From: Brachypodium distachyon | Taxonomy: Eukaryota > Streptophyta > Magnoliopsida > Poales > Poaceae | DNA length: 64,000 nt | Direction of reading: 5' to 3' | Assembly: GCF_000005505.3 (NCBI RefSeq) | Contig: NC_016133.3 | Span: 21,912,555 to 21,976,554, forward strand | In this document: piece after piece, positions 9,420 through 20,286 of the stretch | Layout: each line of letters opens with the position of its first letter | How positions within the stretch are numbered: position 1 is the stretch's first letter | Position numbers and translations under genes: made by a program | Notes under the pieces: generated by a model | Databases searched by the model: none | Told to the model about the DNA's origin: nothing | Seen by the model: the letters and a program-made list of their open reading frames with translations, nothing else

Positions 9420-12400
9420 ATGGCCAGCGAAGGGATCCGGCGGCTCACTCAGCTTTCTCTCGTCTCCAAGGTCTGCTCGGAGCTGGAGGCCCACCTCGGG
9501 AACGGAGAGCGCGATCTCGCCGAGTTCATCGTCCACCTCGGCCGCGCCTCCCCCTCCGTCGCCGATTTGGACGCCAAGCTCAAGGCCCACGGCTGCGAGG
9601 TACCGGACTACCTCGCCCGCACCCTCCACACCGTCATCCACGCCATCCCCGCCGACCCTTCCGCCCCCCAAAACCCCAGCTCCAGTACCAGGAGTTTTGG
9701 GGACAAAGAGGGGGAGGAGGAGGAGAAGGATGGCGATCCTGAACTCTACCAGGTGTTCCACGGGAGGGTCATCCGGGTGGTTGACACGGGGTGCTTCGTC
9801 CGGCTCGACGGCGCGGGCGGCCGCGAGGGTTTCGTCCACGTCTCCCGTTTGCCCGGCGGCTGCGTCTCCGTGAAGCGCGGTCAGGAGGTGTTTGTCAAGG
9901 TCATCTCCGTGCAGTGGGGCAATCTGGAATTCTCAATGCGGGACGTTGATCAGGATACCGGAAGGGAGCTCCCGCCAATGCTGACCGATGTGCCAAAGGC
10001 AAATCCAAAGCCTGGTCGTGCTGGAGCCTCTGGGAAGAACGGGATTGGGCTGTCCGGAATTGTGATTCCTGAGGAGCACGGTGCTGGCTCTGCACGAAGA
10101 AGGCCAGTCAGGCGGATGAGCTCTCCAGAGAGGTGGGAGCTGAAACAGCTGCTTGCTTCGGGGGTTATGAAGGACCACCCTTTGTTCGATCAGGATGATG
10201 AGAATATACATTACCAGGAAGAAGAAGTGGAGGAGGAGCTTGAGATTGAGCTTAATGAAGATGAGCCGGCATTCTTATGTGGACAGGGTCGGTCCTTGAT
10301 TGAATTGTCTCCAGTGAGGATTTCCAATAACCCTGAGGGGTCGCTAAGCCGAGCCGCGTCACTGCAGACTGCACTTGTCAAGGAGCGTCGTGATATTCGG
10401 AGCCAGGAACACAGAGCACTTCTTGACTCCATCCCTAAAGATCTGAATCGACCATGGGAGGATCCTGTGCCTGATGCAGGTGGGCGGTATCTTGCTCATG
10501 AACTGAGGGGAATTGGGCTATCAGCACAGTGCATGCCAGAGTGGAAGAAAGAGGCTTATGGGAAGACTGTAATGTTTGGGAAGAGATCGAGAATTCCAAT
10601 ACAGGAGCAGAGGCAGAGCCTTCCAATTTATAGGCTGAAGAAAGAACTCATCGAAGCTGTTCATCGCAATCAAGTTTTGGTGGTTATCGGTGAGACGGGA
10701 TCAGGCAAAACTACCCAGGTTACGCAGTATCTTGCTGAGGCAGGCTATACAACAGGAGGGAAAATTGCGTGTACGCAGCCTCGGAGGGTTGCTGCAGAGT
10801 CAGTTGCAAAGCGAGTAGCAGAAGAGTTTGGTTGTCGATTGGGAGAGGAAGTTGGTTATTCTATACGCTTTGATGATAACACTGGACCTGGTACGGTCAT
10901 CAAGTATATGACAGACGGCATGCTCCTACGGGAGATTATGATAGACAGCAATCTCTCTTCTTATTCTGTGGTCATGCTTGATGAGGCACACGAGAGGACC
11001 ATATATACGGACATTCTCTTTGGCATGCTAAAGCAGCTAATTAGGCGTAGAACTGATCTTAAGTTAATTGTCACATCTGCCACTCTTGATGCAGAGAAAT
11101 TCTCTGGATATTTTTTCGATTGCAACATTTTAACAATTCCTGGAAGAACGTATCCTGTGGAGATACTATATGCAAAAGAGGCAGAGAGCGATTACATGGA
11201 TGCTGCACTGATCACAGTGTTGCAGATCCATCTGAGTGAACCTGAAGGTGATATCCTCTTGTTCTTGACTGGTCAGGAAGAGATTGATCATGCATGTAAC
11301 TCTCTTCATGAGAGGATGAAGTTGCTGGGTAAGGATGTACCCGATTTGCTAATCAATCCAGTGTATAGTGCTCTTCCTACTGAAATGCAATCGAAGATCT
11401 TTGAACCTGCTCCTCCGGGTAAGAGGAAGGTGATTGTGGCCACCAACATAGCAGAAGCATCTATTACAATAGATGGAATATGTTATGTTGTTGACCCAGG
11501 CTTTGCAAAACTTAATGTGTATAATCCGAAACGAGGACTCGATTCACTGGTTATCACTCCAATCTCACAGGCGTCAGCTAAGCAAAGAGCAGGGCGTGCT
11601 GGGCGTACAGGCCCAGGCAAGTGTTACCGTCTGTACACTGAAAGTGCCTATCGTAATGAAATGCCGCCCACAACAACGCCAGAAATCCAGAGGATTAATT
11701 TGGGATGGACAGTTCTTAATATGAAGGCAATGGGGATAAATGAACTAGTGTCATTTGACTTCATGGACCCTCCAGCACCTCAAGCTCTCATCTCTGCTAT
11801 GGAACAGTTGTACAGCCTTGGTGCCTTAGATGAAGAAGGCCTGCTTACCAAACTCGGAAGAAAGATGGCTGAATTTCCCCAAGAACCACCACTTTCAAAG
11901 ATGCTTCTTGCCAGTGTGGACCTCGGATGCAGTGATGAAATAGTTACCATCATTGCAATGGTCCAAACTGGAAATGTATTCTATCGGCCAAGGGAAAAAC
12001 AAGCTCAAGCGGATCGTAGAAGGGGAAATTTTTTCCAGCCAGAAGGGGATCACATCACATTACTCACTGTGTATCAGGCATGGAAGGCAAAGCAGTTTTC
12101 GGGACCATGGTGTTTTGAGAATTTTCTTCAGATAACATCACTAAGGAGAGCACAGGATGTGAGGAAACAGCTTCTTGAGATCATGGACAGGCATAAGCTT
12201 GACGTTGTATCTGCTGGCAATGATCTCATGAAGGTAAGAAAAGCCATCACTGCAGGCTTCTTCTTCAACGCTGCCAGGAAAGATCCCCAGGAAGGATACA
12301 GGACCATTGCTGATCATCAGCAGGTGTATATCCACCCAAGCAGCGCGCTCTTTCATCAGCAGCCAGAGTGGGTGATTTACAATGAAATTGTCATGACCAC

Positions 12401-12584
12401 AAAAGAATACATGAGGGAGGTCACAGCCATTAACCCTTCGTGGCTCGTCGAGTTGGCCCCGAGGTTCTACAGATCTGTGGACTCAACGAAGATGAGTAAG
12501 CGGAAGCGGCAGGAAAGAATCGAGCCTCTGTATGACAGATATGATGAGCCCAATTCATGGCGCCTCAGCAAGCGCCGTGGGTAA
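9420..12584 (+). CDS. DEAH5: Pre-mRNA-splicing ATP-dependent RNA helicase, DEAH5/Prp22/DHX8 type
   Basis: This is a single-exon gene of 1054 residues, intact from ATG 9420 to TAA. The Prp22 family releases spliced mRNA from the spliceosome in the nucleus. An N-terminal helical domain spans about 1-75. An S1 RNA-binding domain spans about 109-175. The conserved SSPERWE linker comes next. Helicase motif I is [10 protein letters not shown] (from 424), motif II DEAH 521-524, motif III SAT 553-555, a TNIAEAS motif follows, and motif [10 protein letters not shown] is 722-729. Ratchet and OB-fold regions complete the protein, which ends [20 protein letters not shown]. The protein is about 110 residues shorter than Arabidopsis DEAH5. 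It lacks the Arg/Asp/Glu-rich stretch before S1. Two usually conserved methionines are E (VAAESVAKR) and W (NLGWTVLN). A retrocopy or a paralogue is possible, but all catalytic motifs are intact. Confidence 0.93.
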   Translation: MASEGIRRLTQLSLVSKVCSELEAHLGNGERDLAEFIVHLGRASPSVADLDAKLKAHGCEVPDYLARTLHTVIHAIPADPSAPQNPSSSTRSFGDKEGEEEEKDGDPELYQVFHGRVIRVVDTGCFVRLDGAGGREGFVHVSRLPGGCVSVKRGQEVFVKVISVQWGNLEFSMRDVDQDTGRELPPMLTDVPKANPKPGRAGASGKNGIGLSGIVIPEEHGAGSARRRPVRRMSSPERWELKQLLASGVMKDHPLFDQDDENIHYQEEEVEEELEIELNEDEPAFLCGQGRSLIELSPVRISNNPEGSLSRAASLQTALVKERRDIRSQEHRALLDSIPKDLNRPWEDPVPDAGGRYLAHELRGIGLSAQCMPEWKKEAYGKTVMFGKRSRIPIQEQRQSLPIYRLKKELIEAVHRNQVLVVIGETGSGKTTQVTQYLAEAGYTTGGKIACTQPRRVAAESVAKRVAEEFGCRLGEEVGYSIRFDDNTGPGTVIKYMTDGMLLREIMIDSNLSSYSVVMLDEAHERTIYTDILFGMLKQLIRRRTDLKLIVTSATLDAEKFSGYFFDCNILTIPGRTYPVEILYAKEAESDYMDAALITVLQIHLSEPEGDILLFLTGQEEIDHACNSLHERMKLLGKDVPDLLINPVYSALPTEMQSKIFEPAPPGKRKVIVATNIAEASITIDGICYVVDPGFAKLNVYNPKRGLDSLVITPISQASAKQRAGRAGRTGPGKCYRLYTESAYRNEMPPTTTPEIQRINLGWTVLNMKAMGINELVSFDFMDPPAPQALISAMEQLYSLGALDEEGLLTKLGRKMAEFPQEPPLSKMLLASVDLGCSDEIVTIIAMVQTGNVFYRPREKQAQADRRRGNFFQPEGDHITLLTVYQAWKAKQFSGPWCFENFLQITSLRRAQDVRKQLLEIMDRHKLDVVSAGNDLMKVRKAITAGFFFNAARKDPQEGYRTIADHQQVYIHPSSALFHQQPEWVIYNEIVMTTKEYMREVTAINPSWLVELAPRFYRSVDSTKMSKRKRQERIEPLYDRYDEPNSWRLSKRRG

Positions 12585-13193
12585 TTTTTGTCAATTCACA
12601 AATGTACTCAGTCCTTGCCATCTGAACTGCAATCGAGGCTGGGGTGCTCCTTCAAGTGTAAATACATAGAAAATGATAGCTGTGTAGCAAATATTCGCAT
12701 GTGCATATAGCTTTCGTTGCTGGAATTTGGAAGTGTTATGATCTGAATTCGTTTAAGAATGCAGATAATATGTCCCAATGACGTAAATAGTCGCATGTGC
12801 ATGTAGAGGGTGCGAAGTGAAGTTTGACTGACCACTATGCATTGCTATATTTCACCTTGGCGTTAGTTGATAGGTGACCCGGAAAGTATACATATCTTTT
12901 TGAGCAAGCTGAAATGTCCATTGTCGTAATATAAATGTTTCTCTATGAGGCTGAAGGACCTGTGGGCTGAATGTGAATGAGCATGAATATTGGTCTAACG
13001 AGTTCAAGGTCCAGGGGGCCATCGTAGTTGTGTTGGTAACTCCTGTTTTATGTACTAATAGTTAGGTGCCCGTGCGTTGCTAGGGAACATAAATCATTGC
13101 CAACTCATCTATTTTTGCTCATATCATGCAAATGCTGGAGTGCTTTCTGCTCATCTACCTCCATTCCGACAACTTCATCTAGGACGATTATCA
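12585..13193 (+). other. 3' flank of helicase gene
   Basis: This is the probable 3' UTR and intergenic sequence. It contains short diverged repeats of 'cgcatgtgcatgtag' (12700 and 12793). It also contains a 'gtgcccgtgcgttgctaggga' type motif near 13066 that is widespread in grass repeats. No gene is seen. Confidence 0.5.
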
Positions 13194-13885
13194 GTCAAAA
13201 TCTCGCCTGCTCTTTAAAGAAGTCGACCGTTGAGCTAACATAATTACTTTGATCATACTCTTGCAAATAACCGGAACCACTTTGATAATACATTCACCCA
13301 CAGTATGTACAACTTAAAAATAGAAACTTAATTTGGTGTACCAAAAAACAAGAAAAACAAACGGTATTTATAAAAGCCCCGTATATTTTCACTTGCTTGA
13401 CCTCCTTTTGACCCGGCATTATTTTCCCCCAAATATAATTACCAAAACAAAACAAAACAAAACTGGAAGGTGTCCCCATCACAATATGCTAAAATTTGAA
13501 AGGAAAACAAGAGATTTTGCACTAAGGCTGTGCTAGGGCTGAGTCAAAATCTCGCCTACTCTTTAAAGAAGTCGACTGTTGAGCTAACATAATTACTTTG
13601 ATCATACTCTTGCAAATAACCGGAACCACTTTGATAATACATTCACCCACAGTATGTACAACTTAAAAATAGAAATTTAATTTGGTGTAACAAAAAAACA
13701 AGAAAAACAAACGGTATTTATAAAAGCCCCGTATATTTTCACTTGCTTGACCTCCTTTTGACCCGGCATTATTTCCCCCCAAATATAATTACCAAAACAA
13801 AACAAAACTGGAAGGTGTCCCCATCACAATATGCTAAAACTTGAAAGGAAAACAAGAGATTTTGCACTAAGGCTTTGCTAGGGCT
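13194..13885. repeat. 349-bp tandem duplication
   Basis: Two adjacent copies (13194-13542 and 13543-13885) begin with gtcaaaatctcgcct and end at gctagggct. They are nearly identical; by eye they differ at a handful of substitutions and a short indel in an (aaaac)n run. The high identity implies a recent unequal crossover or slippage. Open frames inside differ between the copies and have no recognisable domain. Confidence 0.93.
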
Positions 13886-14655
13886 GTCATCAACATCAGT
13901 ATTGCCAGGACAAAAGAAGTTCAAATAATCATGAGGCTCATATCTAATAGCAATTTTCATATGACATAAAACATCACAATATGGCATCGCTCCAATTAAA
14001 AATATAATTGAACAAAATCAAAATTTAGGATCAGATTTGGCCATCTGTAAAGAAAGTAATTAGGGGGGAAATTGGGAGATGAACTTGGTAGCTTAGTTAA
14101 GGATCTGTTGTTGTGATGTCCTTCAGACGTTTAGAATCAAGGGAAGAATCAAGAAACTATATATACTCCTTGCATGCTCTAACAGCCTGCATTTCCTCTC
14201 CACTATGATGCTGAAACCTACTAACATAGTTTATATAATGTCGATGCTCTTCTCCAGTAATGCAGTATTTAAGCAACTATTTATTGCTATTATACCAACT
14301 CAAGGCGAAAAAGGAAATGAGTTGTTAAGATAGTTAAATCCCATTAGACCAACATGTTTGTAAGTTAGCAACTCGATCAACCAAACATAAAGGTAGATCA
14401 TGTACACAATAAGCTCACCCAAAAATTTCCAAAAGCAGGGAAACCTATGCTTTATCAGGAGATTTAAGAATCTGAGCATGACAAAAATTGAGATCGATTA
14501 CCCTAGAACATGTACACAACACAACAGCAGCAGCAGAATTTATTGATTACCCTGACCGACCACACGGATGGCTTTCCTTCAATCAAGAAGTCCTTATTTC
14601 TTGTTGTCTGATAGTAATACAGATAGAAACACTGCCGCGAACGAACAACTGTTAC
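13886..14655. other. Intergenic, nothing recognised
   Basis: This is AT-rich sequence without recognisable coding or repeat structure. It would form the 3' flank of the OEP16-like pseudogene on the minus strand. Confidence 0.45.
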
Positions 14656-15194
14656 ATAGGTAGGTGAGGTAGTTGATGAATTCGACCGCTGATGGCGCCT
14701 CTGGTGATGGCGTCCTTGACGATCTTGTCCCGGTGGTTATTGCTCGCCGTGCAGATCAGAGCGCCGCTCACAACACCGCCGATCAGAGCATTTTTCTACT
14801 AGTTAGCACCAGCTGTTAAATATCTAAAGTGAGTAAAATAATCTTCAGATTGACTCTAATGTTAGCTAGTCTTGCATAATCTAGGAACAAAGCATCAAGA
14901 TGTATGAGATGCTACACAACAGTGGTCTGATCTTCTCATGTACTAATGTTCAGCAAACAATAATATCTGAATCTTGCATGATCCAAAAATCTTAGCCAGA
15001 TAACAAAAGGATCTACATTTCAAGTGGGCAGAAAGTATTGTTAACCTGTGACCATAAGGCAGTTAGGAAGATACATTTTCCTTCACATAAAGAAACACAA
15101 AAGATTCATTTTCTGAGAATTCTTACCCAGTCAGAGCAACCGCGGATCCTTTGCAATCCGCAATCCATGCCTACATAAACTACAGCAACAGTAC
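14655..15194 (-). pseudogene. OEP16-1: OEP16-1-like plastid outer envelope protein, two-exon remnant
   Basis: Two exons on the minus strand encode the C-terminal half of an OEP16-1-type protein (Tim17/Tim22/Tim23 superfamily, amino-acid-selective channel of the plastid outer envelope). Exon 15194-15127 reads GTVAVVYVGMDCGLQRIRG and CSDW, with a canonical AG acceptor and GTAAG donor. The next exon starts at 14795 after AG and reads KNALIGGVVSGALI, then TASNNHRDKIVKDAIT. In the family this is followed by an AVEFINYLT ending. Here a small deletion near 14690 shifts the frame: AVEFINYLT is present but out of frame, and its stop codon is mutated (TAC). The N-terminal exons are absent up to 15997. 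It keeps an intron, so it is a decayed duplicate and not a processed copy. Confidence 0.8.
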
Positions 15195-15997
15195 CTGCAG
15201 ATTAGTCAGAAAAATGATCAGAATCTGTAGGCGGACAAAAGAAGAACTGATGAATTATTATTAATTATTCACAAAAAGGAAGAATTTCACATCTCCTGGC
15301 CTCTTCATGCAGAGGATGCACACATCCATGGAGCAGATGAATGACTGATGCCATTGACAAATGCATTTGTTTGTCCGAGCCAAAAAAAAAATGTCCACTT
15401 GTAGTCATCAATAAAAGCTTTAACCAATTATAGCAGCAGTTCTGGTTGCATGTTGGTTCTTTCTTGTACCAATTGCTTCAGCTAGCTATCGATAGCAAAA
15501 TAAGTCTAGATCTTCATCTCCTTGTTCACTGAGAACAGTATGCAATGCAAATACCCCAATGCAAATATAGCCTTAAAAGGTACATTGTTCACTGAGAACA
15601 ATTATTATTTTTAGGTCAATGCAAATACAATTATCTCTGCAGTTACCCCAATGCTTAATCTCTGTACAAACAACAATCAAAGTTTAACAACTCAGATGCA
15701 CACTCCAGTGTTGGAATCTAGAAAGTAGCATATGGGGGAGAAATCATACCAGTTTTACTTCTGCTAGACCGCCTAAAAGTGGCCCATCTGCAAGGCTCCG
15801 CTAGCTCCGGCGGATGACGGTAGCCCTTCATGGCTCTTCTTGAGGAGGATAGGCGCTCAGGAGGTTGGTGGCGGACATCCACTGTGGCATCTCGGCCTAG
15901 TTGCGTCGGCGGATGGAGGGCCAATGCGAGAATGGGCGGTGGGCCGCGCGCCATATGCCATGAACGGGACGGCGGGCTATGGCAGGGCCGGCCAAGT
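15195..15997. other. Intergenic sequence; 5' remnant of host locus interrupted by solo LTR
   Basis: No missing OEP16 exons are found here. At 15275-15350 there is a 'ttattcacaaaa... catctcctggcctct' type motif that is common in grass repeats. The GC-rich part from 15775 to 15997 continues directly at 19308 once the solo LTR is removed. Confidence 0.45.
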
Positions 15998-18900
15998 TGT
16001 AACATCCCAATTTTTCAGAACCCTTCATATGCATTGCATTTCATAAACATCATGTCACCTTTGCATTTAATCATTTTTAAAATCCTAAAGTTTAACTCAG
16101 AAAAACCCATTAACAAAAGTACTTTTATTTGAATCTGGCTTTCATCATACTTTTGGTTAATTGCATTTTAACCCATGAGGATTTTGGCATAAAAATGGGT
16201 TTAATGCATTTATAATGTACCCCATATCTTGGTATTTGAATTGGATTTGAAACACTAAATATTTTAATAGTTAAAAAGCCCTAAAGGCTAGTTTATAAGC
16301 AAAAGTATTTTTAAATATTTTATTTTGAGAGAATTCTTGTCCCAAAAGTTGAATCATATGAAAATATGATTTTACAATTTTTGTTGCATTTTATTTGGAT
16401 TGAATTGGAGCTTTGAATCAAAATTTGTATTCAAAAACAGGAAATGGAAAAAGAAAAGGAAAAAAAAAGAAAAGAGAACAAACGGCCGGCCCGGCCAAAT
16501 GGGCCGAACCGGCCCACTTACCTCCGCGCAACCGAACCAGGCCGCAGCCCCGCCCACGCGCGTGCCAAGCCGCTGTCGCTGACAGGCGGGCCCCGCCTTT
16601 CCTCCAACCGCTAGCCCGAAGAGTCCGGCCACGACCCGAGTCCGCGACGCGCACGTCTCCACCCGATTTCTCCGCACACACGACTCCATATTCGAAGCCT
16701 TCCGCGTCAGGTTGAAGCTCTCGACCTCCTCTTCCTTTCCCCCCAACTGCTCTCGCTCGATTACGCGTCAGAACTTCTCCAATTTTTCGCCGTCCTTCGC
16801 CACTGCCGCCGCCGTCTCGAGCCCGTCGCCAACAAACCCCGGAGAGGTAGCCGCCGCCGCCTACCCCTTTCTCCTCCTATCTCTCTGGCGCAACTTTTGA
16901 CACGATTCTTTTTGTTTTTGGAGCTCGGCCACGGCCGTCATCCTATCTCCCACGGCCGTCGTCCGCCCGAAGCTCCGCCGCCGCCGCCATCTTCCGGTCG
17001 TCCTAGCCGCCGTCTCCGCCGTCCCCGAGTCAAGCCAACAACACGGGAAGCTTTGCCTAGACGAGACGCACCTTTCCCGCCGTTTCCCGAGCCTGCAGCC
17101 TCGCCGGACCGCCGCGCCGCCGTCTCCTGTCATCACCGGAGTTCGCCGGAACCCTAGCGCCGCCGCCGGTAAGTCCGGATCCACCCCGTCCGTTCGATCT
17201 AGATCGACGGTTAAGATTAGATCACTTATCAAACCGGTACCGGCCAATAGAATCGCGCCACGTGTCGCCCATTAAAAATAAAAACAAATCCCGGCCAGAA
17301 TTAAATGGTAGCTTTGCAGAAAAGCCCCTGGAATTTCAAATCATCATATCTTTTAAACCGTTTGACCAAATTAAAAGTTCTATACCTTTCTAGAATCCTC
17401 ACAACATGTAGAATATTTTGTCCTAGTTTAATTTTGACTTTGAACAACTTTAAAAGAACCAAATTGTAGAATGCTTAATTATGGTTTAAAATTCATATGA
17501 ATTGTTTCAAACTAGTTTTGAACATGTCAGCATGTTGAAAAATGTTTTGAGTATACTCTCTGTCCATTAGGACCAGAAGGGAAATTATTTTGTAAATAAT
17601 ATTGCCACACCAAAGTGATCTTACTCCATGCCTTATAAAAGATCAATTAAACTTTTATTAAATCACACCTTTGTTTCATACAAAGTAATTACTTCCTTAT
17701 TAGTGTATAAATCTGTCCAAACCTTTTGTGAAGCTCTTTAAAACAGAAGCTAAACTTGTTAAGTTTAGAACCAACCTAAGTGTGCATCTTCATGACTATT
17801 GCATCATGTCATGTTTTTGTATTGAATAGCATGTTTATGTGTGTGTGTATTCTTTTATTTTAGATTGTGTGGAGTGTGAACCCTGTTGTTGCGAAGAGTG
17901 CGAGAACTACCACAACTTTGGACAAGGTAAGCTCACTTTGATCATCTCCCAAATATTTTTACTATGCACTAGTTGCTTTGTTAGTTGCATTAGGAATATT
18001 GATTGTATCTCTATGCTAGCTATAAATCCCAGGTAGTATAGTTTTTACCTTGCCATTACCTTGCTACCAAATTGCCATCACTCGTAGTTGATTGCTATGC
18101 TATGCTAGTATCGTGGGGGAAATTAATACATCGTGATAATATTGTGGTTATGGAGAAAAGCTGAGTTTTACTTAGAGTATGACAAAACAACTTAATTGTT
18201 AATGAACCATCCTGGGTGGGCTGCTTTGAGATTTTGGATGTTATGCGACGTCAGGTCCATGTCTATGGGTCCATTTCTATGAGTTGACTCGCCATGTCTA
18301 TGGGAGCGCTTGCGTCGCAAAATGTGGGATGCCACCCGGGGTAACTAGAGACTGGACTAGTTTCCTGTTTAGTAACTTCCAGTACAACCACATGGTAATA
18401 TGGGCTCTGCCAAGATTGAGTAAGCTATTTGAACATGGGCCTGAGGTGATCGTGATGATGCAGCCGTGTAGGTCGGAGCGGGTCCCTCGGTATGGGTCTG
18501 GGGGATTACTTCTGAAAGGCTTGTAATCGAAGCTGTTGCTACTCTACCGTGAGGACAGCAAGGGATTAACACGTCGATATATTGTGGGTAAAGTGTACAA
18601 CCTCTCGAGAGTGTCAAACTAAGTACTTAGCCGTGTCCCCGGTCATGGACATTTATGAGCAGCTAGATTAGGGAACTACAAGGAAAGTCTCACTCACTCT
18701 AATTTCATAAATTAAAATGAATGGTTTGAACTTGGGTTTAGGAGCATTGATGTGTCTACTCAATGTCTTTAGTTTAATAAGAGCATGGGTGTGTCTACCC
18801 CATGTCCAATAGTGATAAAATTATTTGATTAAAATGATAGGACTAAACGATTAAGCTTTTATGGAAATAGCCTGAACTCCACCTTGCCAGATTATGCATG

Positions 18901-19302
18901 TACTTGGTAGGTTCTGATATAACTATTAGTGATCTTGCCAATACATTCAATGTATTGACCCTAGTGGTTGCATCGTTTGATGATGCTGGAAGATCTGACG
19001 AAGAGTGAGGGTACGTTTTTGCCTTGGGGTTACGGGCCTACATTCCAACATGCTCTCACCGTGGTGTTGATGTAGCCCTTGTATCTTTTGCTTTCCGCTG
19101 TTGAACAATTGTTTTTTTTTTGAGTTAACCCAAGTGGTTATGCCAGTTTGTAAGTATTCTTAAATTCTGGATATTGTGTTGTAATACTTGAGACCTTTGT
19201 TATATGATATTACATTTTGAAACTGTGTGTGCTAGTGAGTCGATCTAGGGACTAGCACTAAAAGCACAGAGATCGAACCCTTGTACGGGGGCGGTTGCTT
19301 CA
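15998..19302 (+). mobile_element. Solo LTR, 3305 bp, with 5-bp target duplication CAAGT
   Basis: It begins TGTAACATCCC and ends gttgcttCA. It is flanked by CAAGT at 15993-15997 and 19303-19307. There are no internal coding domains, primer-binding site or polypurine tract, so this is a solo LTR left by LTR-LTR recombination. It is homologous over its length to the second copy at 28589-31986. Orientation is inferred from that copy's TATA box and splice-like signals. The long LTR resembles large-LTR Gypsy or LARD families of Triticeae, but I do not name the family. Confidence 0.9.
17864..17926 (+). other. Conserved cysteine-rich exon-like segment in solo LTR
   Basis: A 63-bp segment is preceded by a pyrimidine-rich tattttAG acceptor and followed by CAAG|GTAAGC. 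The frame entered after two bases encodes CVECEPCCCEECENYHNFGQ. The homologous segment in the other solo LTR (30497-30556) has matching boundaries and an in-frame one-codon indel. A plausible upstream donor (gccGCCG|GTAAGT) lies at 17169. This is candidate coding sequence only; no start codon is established. Confidence 0.45.
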
Positions 19303-19382
19303 CAAGTGGGCGTGCCGATGGGGAATCGAGGGGGCGCGGGGAAGGAGGCAGGATTGGGAGGGTGCGCTGCGGGGAGGCGGAG

Positions 19383-20281
19383 TGTCGTCGCACGGGGCTC
19401 CGACACCGGGGGCGTGCTGGCACACCCCTTTTAGGTTCGGCAGGGGCGTCGGGGACCGCTCCGGCGATCGCCGGCGTGGCCGATGGCGTACGTGACCTGC
19501 GAAGAGGTGCACCCAGAATGCATGCAAGATAGGGACACATGCACGCACTTTTTACCCAAGTTCGGCCCACCCGGAGGTGTAAAACCCTACGTCCTGCTTG
19601 TCTGAGCTCGTATTACCACTAAACCAAGTGTTTACAGGTTGCCGGGCGAGTTCCCGGGTACTCTCTCCTTTCGGCTAAGTGTTCCTTGCTATTCTCTGCT
19701 AACGCTAGAGGCTAACTGTGAGCCGATCGAACTGAACTGAATTTGAACCAACCCTTTGACCGTTGGCGGGGGTCCTCCTTTTATAGCCAAGGGCATGAAT
19801 TACAAGTGGCGAGCAGGGAGATAGGGCAACTCCCCCTCGATGCGCTGGTATGCATGCATGAGCGCCAACTCCTCTTCTAGGGGTCTAAGGTCTAAGGACT
19901 AGCTCTGGACAGCCACTGTTTACCTGACTAGACGGGTAACTTCCCTCATGTCGGCTCATTTAATGCGTCGTGCGCCTCACTCCTCGCCCTGGTGGGACTG
20001 TGCGCTGGATACCTGACGCGCGCCCACATGGCGCCGTTGCTCTGCTTGCCTGGCCCCGCCCTCACGACGGGAGCCTGTGCTCGGGAACCCCTCCTCCCGG
20101 CAAGTGACTTCCCGGGAGGCGGCCAGGCGGGAATATTCCCCGAAGCCCCGCTAGCCCTTCCGGGCTGGTGGCTTGCCGGGCAGCCCGTTAGCCGCCGCCC
20201 GGGATGATGTCCTCTCGGGAACTTAGTGACGCGACCCACGCGTCGCGCAGCGGTGGTACCCCGGGTACCACTGGTGCGACA
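19383..20281 (-). mobile_element. Solo LTR, 899 bp, with target duplication CGGAG
   Basis: On the plus strand it begins TGTCGTCGCAC and ends CTGGTGCGACA. It is flanked by CGGAG at 19378-19382 and 20282-20286. Read on the minus strand it starts TGTCGCACCAGTGG, carries a TATA-like TATAAAAGGAGG near 19781, and ends with a typical Gypsy R/U5 region ('cttgggtaaaaag'). No internal region is attached. It sits in the same host sequence as the 15998-19302 solo LTR, only 80 bp away. Confidence 0.85.
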
Positions 20282-20286
20282 CGGAG

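Noticed and set aside
9282..9839. Antisense open frame over the helicase start
   Set aside because: It is the composition shadow of the GC-rich helicase 5' end; it has no domain and no start context.
15718..16132. Open frames spanning the left edge of the first solo LTR
   Set aside because: They cross the insertion boundary at 15998 and therefore join host and LTR sequence by chance.
19281..19570. Overlapping GC-rich open frames on both strands
   Set aside because: They span the end of one solo LTR, 80 bp of host DNA and the start of another, so they cannot be an ancestral gene.
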